From a bacterium (GTDB taxonomy: Bacteria > Cyanobacteriota > Vampirovibrionia > Gastranaerophilales > Gastranaerophilaceae), in NCBI GenBank assembly GCA_017941035.1, contig JAGAXG010000030.1:1-62409 (forward strand): DNA of 62,409 bases, written 5' to 3'. Position numbers and translations under genes: made by a program. This document shows, in pieces, positions 59,220 to 62,409 of the stretch (positions are counted from its first letter, which is position 1; every line of letters starts with the position of its first letter). The notes under the pieces were generated by a model that searched no databases, was not told where the DNA came from, and saw nothing but the letters and a program-made list of their open reading frames with translations.

Positions 59220-60694
59220 TTTTTCTTTGATTTTTTTATTTCTTTTTGATCACAATCTAAAACTTTATTTAAATGCTCTAACAACTCATCTGAGTGATAA
59301 TGAACGGCATGCTCTGATTTGTGGTGAATATCGACTAAATGGTAATGCATTGCCATTTCTACTTGAATTAGTGCAATATTGTAATTATAAACACTCTCAA
59401 TATAACTGTCTAATGCTCTTATGTAGTTTTTTCTCGCATCCTGAAGTGCTATATAATTAAGTTCATCTGAAATATATTTTTCTTCAACAAGAGAAAGGTT
59501 ATTTAACGCTTGTTGTACTTCAATTTTTGCAGTTGGAACTTGTTTTTTAGCACGTTCGACATTATTAAATGCACGTAAAAGCTCGTAATATAAATCTTTT
59601 TTAAATAATAAAACTTCGTTATCTGCAATACTCAACTGAGCATCCGCTCCCTTAATCGAATGCTTCAGTTCCATTAAATTAACAGAAGATGAAAGATTTA
59701 CTCCAACTTGCAAGCTATTATTGTGAGTGAAATTAGTATTATTATACCTGTACCCCGCACCAGCACTAAGTTCAGGTAAATAAGTGCGTTTTACATATTT
59801 TAATGACTGCTCCATAGCCTTTTTAGTATTTATTAAAACTTGCAAATCAGGACTGTTTTCATAAGCTATATCAATTGCCTTATCCATCTTAAAAGGGAAA
59901 ACAAAAGGTTCAAAAGGTGCTGATTCCACCAATCTTGATCCATACGCATAATCATTATTATAAGTAAAAGTCGGAGTACTTTTGATATCATAAATAGGTT
60001 GAAAATCCAAATACATTGCATTACTTAAATTATATTTAGCATTATTTAAAGTATTCTCAGCCTCAATAAATTTTATTTTTGATTCACTCAAATTTAACTG
60101 CGCTGTTGTAATATCAGGTTTGTTCTTTTTTTGAGAAATTGATAAGAATTTTTCATTAATTTCAACATTGTTTTTTGCAACATTATAAAGTGCCTTCGCC
60201 TTTAAAAGATTATAATATTTTGCTTTTATATCAAATAATGTATAACAAAGACTATCCATAAACTCATATTCTGCACCAATTTTATAAAATTCTTCCATCT
60301 TTATATAAGAAGTAGACTTTCCAAAATCATAAATCAATTGATTTACAGTAACTCCAACTACCGGAAGATCTCTATATCTTTTGTCATAGTAAATAGTGTC
60401 AGAATTTCTCTCATAATTAAATCCTACACCTGCACCAATTACAGGGAAGAATCTCGATTTTGCAATACCTAAATTACTTTTTGCGACATCTAACTCATAC
60501 TTTGCACGACGAATTTTCGGACTATTTTTAAATGCAAGAGCAACACAATCAATAACACTTAATAACATCCCATTATGTACTTCAACAGGATTAAATAAAT
60601 CATCATGATTGTGCTCTTCTATTGCTAATACTATATTTCCGGCAAGTAATATTGAAATAACTATAACCGAACATAATAACTTCTTTATGTTCAT
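59216..60694 (-). CDS. TolC-family outer membrane efflux protein
   Basis: A 492-residue protein with signal peptide (about 1-24). Two OEP repeats: the first with SVIDCVALAFKNSPKIRRAKYELDVAKSNLGIAKSRFFPVIGAG (about 50-95), the second with MDKAIDIAYENSPDLQVLINTKKAMEQSLKYVKRTYLPELSAGAGY (about 265-315). These form the trimeric beta-barrel and alpha-helical tunnel. A His-rich stretch near the N-terminus (EEHNHDD) and near the C-terminus (HYHLVDIHHKSEHAVHYHSDE) suggests metal, perhaps as part of a metal efflux system (CusC/CzcC-like); no pump gene is in the window. ATG lies 6 nt after TATAAT. Confidence 0.85.
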   Translation of the reverse strand: MNIKKLLCSVIVISILLAGNIVLAIEEHNHDDLFNPVEVHNGMLLSVIDCVALAFKNSPKIRRAKYELDVAKSNLGIAKSRFFPVIGAGVGFNYERNSDTIYYDKRYRDLPVVGVTVNQLIYDFGKSTSYIKMEEFYKIGAEYEFMDSLCYTLFDIKAKYYNLLKAKALYNVAKNNVEINEKFLSISQKKNKPDITTAQLNLSESKIKFIEAENTLNNAKYNLSNAMYLDFQPIYDIKSTPTFTYNNDYAYGSRLVESAPFEPFVFPFKMDKAIDIAYENSPDLQVLINTKKAMEQSLKYVKRTYLPELSAGAGYRYNNTNFTHNNSLQVGVNLSSSVNLMELKHSIKGADAQLSIADNEVLLFKKDLYYELLRAFNNVERAKKQVPTAKIEVQQALNNLSLVEEKYISDELNYIALQDARKNYIRALDSYIESVYNYNIALIQVEMAMHYHLVDIHHKSEHAVHYHSDELLEHLNKVLDCDQKEIKKSKKK

Positions 60695-60700
60695 AATATT

Positions 60701-60706
60701 ATTATA
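60701..60706 (-). promoter_or_regulatory. -10 box exactly 6 nt before tolC-like ATG
   Basis: TATAAT on the minus strand, spacer AATATT, then ATG; no SD: leaderless geometry. Confidence 0.5.
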
Positions 60707-60715
60707 CCATGACTG

Positions 60716-61675
60716 TCAAGAGGACATATTTATTTGTGACTTTTTATCCATTTTTTCAGCCAAAAATGTTGATAATATTGGCAAAATTCCATAATATATT
60801 CCGGCAAATATTAACGCAGGACGTAATATATTTATTCCTTCTATGTATTTTGAAAGCTTAGGATTCCCTGCATTAACGTCTTTGAATTTATCCAAAAACA
60901 TTCCTGTTTTATTTTTTATAATACTATCAGCTCCATATCCCCCAATAAGAGTTATTACCGTCGAAATAATATTATTATAAATCAATGCACGTTTACGATT
61001 TTCTTTTATATCGTTACTTTTGTTAATTCTAATGGCAGCAACAGAAGTCAACAAGACATCTGTCACGGCAGTAATATGTTTTGCGACATCTTTGTCATGA
61101 TTTTTATATTTTTCTGCCAGATTTTGAATTGATTTATTGTCTATGATTTTTGCAATTCCGTTTGACAATCCTCCTGTAAAATTCCCTCTGAAAGTATCTT
61201 TATCCGGCATTTTTGACATTTTATTATTTTTATTCACAAAAATTTTATCCATTATAACAGGAATTAACGCAACAGTGAGCATTGATTTAGGTATTGCAGT
61301 TAAAAAGCCTATTCCTAATTTCATTGTTTGAGTAATAAATTTATATGCACGAGGGCTTAAATTTTTAACAGTATCCGAATTTAAATATTTTTGTGGATTT
61401 TTATCAATCTTTTTTATAGCACTTTCAATTGGCAATGCAACTGCTTCAATTATACCAAATTTCATCAACCCTGAACAAATTGAATTTGACATTGCATATT
61501 GCCTATTTTCTTTCTCTACATTAGGAGTAGAATTTATTGACAACGGGCGTAAAGTCAGAGAGAGAACAAGCGATGTTCCTGCTATAAAAGATGTTCCGTG
61601 CTCAGAAATTTTTTCTAAACCTGAAAGTAAAGTTTTATTTTTAAATATGTTTGTCGTAACTTTATTAATATTCAT
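60716..61675 (-). CDS. Membrane protein, fused form of the 46194/46928 pair
   Basis: A 319-residue protein. The first half, SLVLSLTLRPLSINSTPN...YAMSNSICSGLMKFGIIEAVALPIESAIKKID and AIPKSMLTVALIPVIMDKIF, corresponds to the protein at 46928; the second half (RALIYNNIISTVITLIGGYGADSIIKNK; ILRPALIFAGIYYGILPILSTFLAE) to the one at 46194. The two parts are linked by DTFRGNFTGGLSNG, again an SFxG-like motif. Several hydrophobic segments make it integral to the membrane. Function is unknown. TAGGG stands directly before the ATG. Divergent from pnuC. Confidence 0.65.
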   Translation of the reverse strand: MNINKVTTNIFKNKTLLSGLEKISEHGTSFIAGTSLVLSLTLRPLSINSTPNVEKENRQYAMSNSICSGLMKFGIIEAVALPIESAIKKIDKNPQKYLNSDTVKNLSPRAYKFITQTMKLGIGFLTAIPKSMLTVALIPVIMDKIFVNKNNKMSKMPDKDTFRGNFTGGLSNGIAKIIDNKSIQNLAEKYKNHDKDVAKHITAVTDVLLTSVAAIRINKSNDIKENRKRALIYNNIISTVITLIGGYGADSIIKNKTGMFLDKFKDVNAGNPKLSKYIEGINILRPALIFAGIYYGILPILSTFLAEKMDKKSQINMSS

Positions 61676-61703
61676 CCCTAATTTGATTATATAACGAGGA
61701 AAA

Positions 61704-62387
61704 ATGAAAATAACTAGTTTTATAAAAAAAGAATTTTACGGATGGGGTAAATATGAACGATTTATCCTACCTTTAATCATTTTACTTATTATATCAATTT
61801 CAGTTTATATGAAAGACAGACCAACAGCTTTAATTCATGCTATTTGCGGTGTTTGTGCGACAATTTTGGCCGGTAAAGGTAAAATTTCATGCTATTTTTT
61901 TGGAATGATTGCAAATATTTGTTATGCTTATATTTCATTTAAAAATGCTTTTTGGGGCAATTTAATACTAAACATGCTTTATTATTTTCCTATGCAGTTT
62001 GTAGGAATTGCGAAATGGAAAAATCATTTAAAAAAAGACACGCAAGAAATTTATAAAACTTCTTTATCTGCAAAAGAGCGTCTCTTTTATTTATTAATAG
62101 CAATATTATTTTCAATTTTTGGATATATTATTCTAAAACAACTTAACGACTTAAACCCTTCAATAGATTCTATTACAACTGTTTTGTCAATAATAGCATT
62201 TCTATTAACCGTCAAACGATGTATCGAACAATGGTATATTTGGACAATTGTTAATGCGTTATCTGTAATAATGTGGATAATTGCATACCTTAACGGGTCT
62301 CAATGCTTTGCAACTATTTTGATGTGGGGAACTTATTTTGCTCTTGGTTTGTATTTTCTTAAGAATTGGGATAAAGAAATAATATAA
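61704..62387 (+). CDS. pnuC: PnuC-type nicotinamide (riboside) transporter
   Basis: A 227-residue inner-membrane protein with seven hydrophobic helices. AICGVCATILAGKGKISCYFFGMIANICYAYISFKNAFWGNLILNMLYYFPMQFVGIAKWKNHL (about 47-110) is the conserved PnuC block; the C-terminal WYIWTIVNALSVIMW corresponds to the substrate-binding helix. It imports nicotinamide riboside for NAD synthesis, or a related vitamin. CGAGGA precedes the ATG. No NAD riboswitch was noticed in the 28-nt gap to the divergent gene. The window ends 22 nt after its stop. Confidence 0.88.
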   Translation: MKITSFIKKEFYGWGKYERFILPLIILLIISISVYMKDRPTALIHAICGVCATILAGKGKISCYFFGMIANICYAYISFKNAFWGNLILNMLYYFPMQFVGIAKWKNHLKKDTQEIYKTSLSAKERLFYLLIAILFSIFGYIILKQLNDLNPSIDSITTVLSIIAFLLTVKRCIEQWYIWTIVNALSVIMWIIAYLNGSQCFATILMWGTYFALGLYFLKNWDKEII

Positions 62388-62409
62388 AATCGGGATGACA
62401 GGATTTGAA

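Noticed and set aside
1-62409. tRNA, rRNA genes and replication origin
   Set aside because: I looked for the T-loop GGTTCRA pattern, cloverleaf arms, rRNA cores and DnaA-box clusters and saw none; a tRNA search program would be decisive.

Overview
The window looks like chromosome of a low-GC, diderm (Gram-negative type) bacterium. The best guess, from memory of protein style and not from a search, is the gut Gastranaerophilales/Vampirovibrionia (Melainabacteria, non-photosynthetic relatives of Cyanobacteria). Grounds: a prepilin N-terminus of the GFTLAETLIALGVIG type, many small secreted or EF-hand proteins, membrane proteins with short SFxG motifs, and an outer-membrane gene set (TolC-like, OmpH-like, LapA-like, LspA, a GT9 heptosyltransferase-like enzyme). 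No rRNA, tRNA or CRISPR array was seen.

Layout. 1-25.2 kb is mostly housekeeping: a pilin-like 5' end, an M16 protease, a TatD-linked radical SAM protein, an ADP-forming acyl-CoA synthetase, a run of small secreted proteins with a tandem paralogue pair, metF-deoC, pcrA divergent from a DprA-like gene, the rpsF-ssb-rpsR operon, dapF, a GT9 enzyme, a FliA-type sigma factor, a degenerate M16 protein, and a soluble histidine kinase directly upstream of dxr. 25.5-39.3 kb is a phage-derived module on the + strand: zinc-ribbon protein, LuxR-type HTH, amidase, gp10-like stabilisation protein, major capsid protein, holin-like protein, scaffold, head-tail adaptor, small terminase, unknown, GNAT, portal, [3.8 kb non-phage insert], large terminase, small membrane protein. 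The insert carries two membrane proteins, an M48 protease on the opposite strand and a small ORF; 100-bp direct repeats flank the M48 gene. No integrase, tail tape measure or replication gene is visible. 39.3-62.4 kb returns to host genes: a large secreted protein, a GT2 enzyme with a Cys-rich tail, tsaC, mnmE, a 5'-truncated pilin-like gene, a membrane-protein pair, queC-DUF366, a SPOR protein, lipA, an OmpH-like protein, a probable rpoZ, purine nucleoside phosphorylase, a CoA-dehydratase-type activase, lspA-rluD family-lapA-like, tolC with a pilin 3' remnant at its end, and pnuC.

Features that recur across the window. Several unlinked genes (metF, the GT9 gene, tsaC, mnmE, the tolC-like gene, the 39.3-kb secreted protein) have a TATAAT exactly 6 nt before the ATG and no Shine-Dalgarno sequence, the geometry of leaderless mRNAs. 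Pieces of pilin-like genes lie in three places and two of them share a nearly identical TTGCGA-N17-TATAA(T/A) promoter. The most interesting block is the compact capsid/packaging module without integrase; a gene transfer agent, a satellite and a decayed short-tailed prophage all remain possible.
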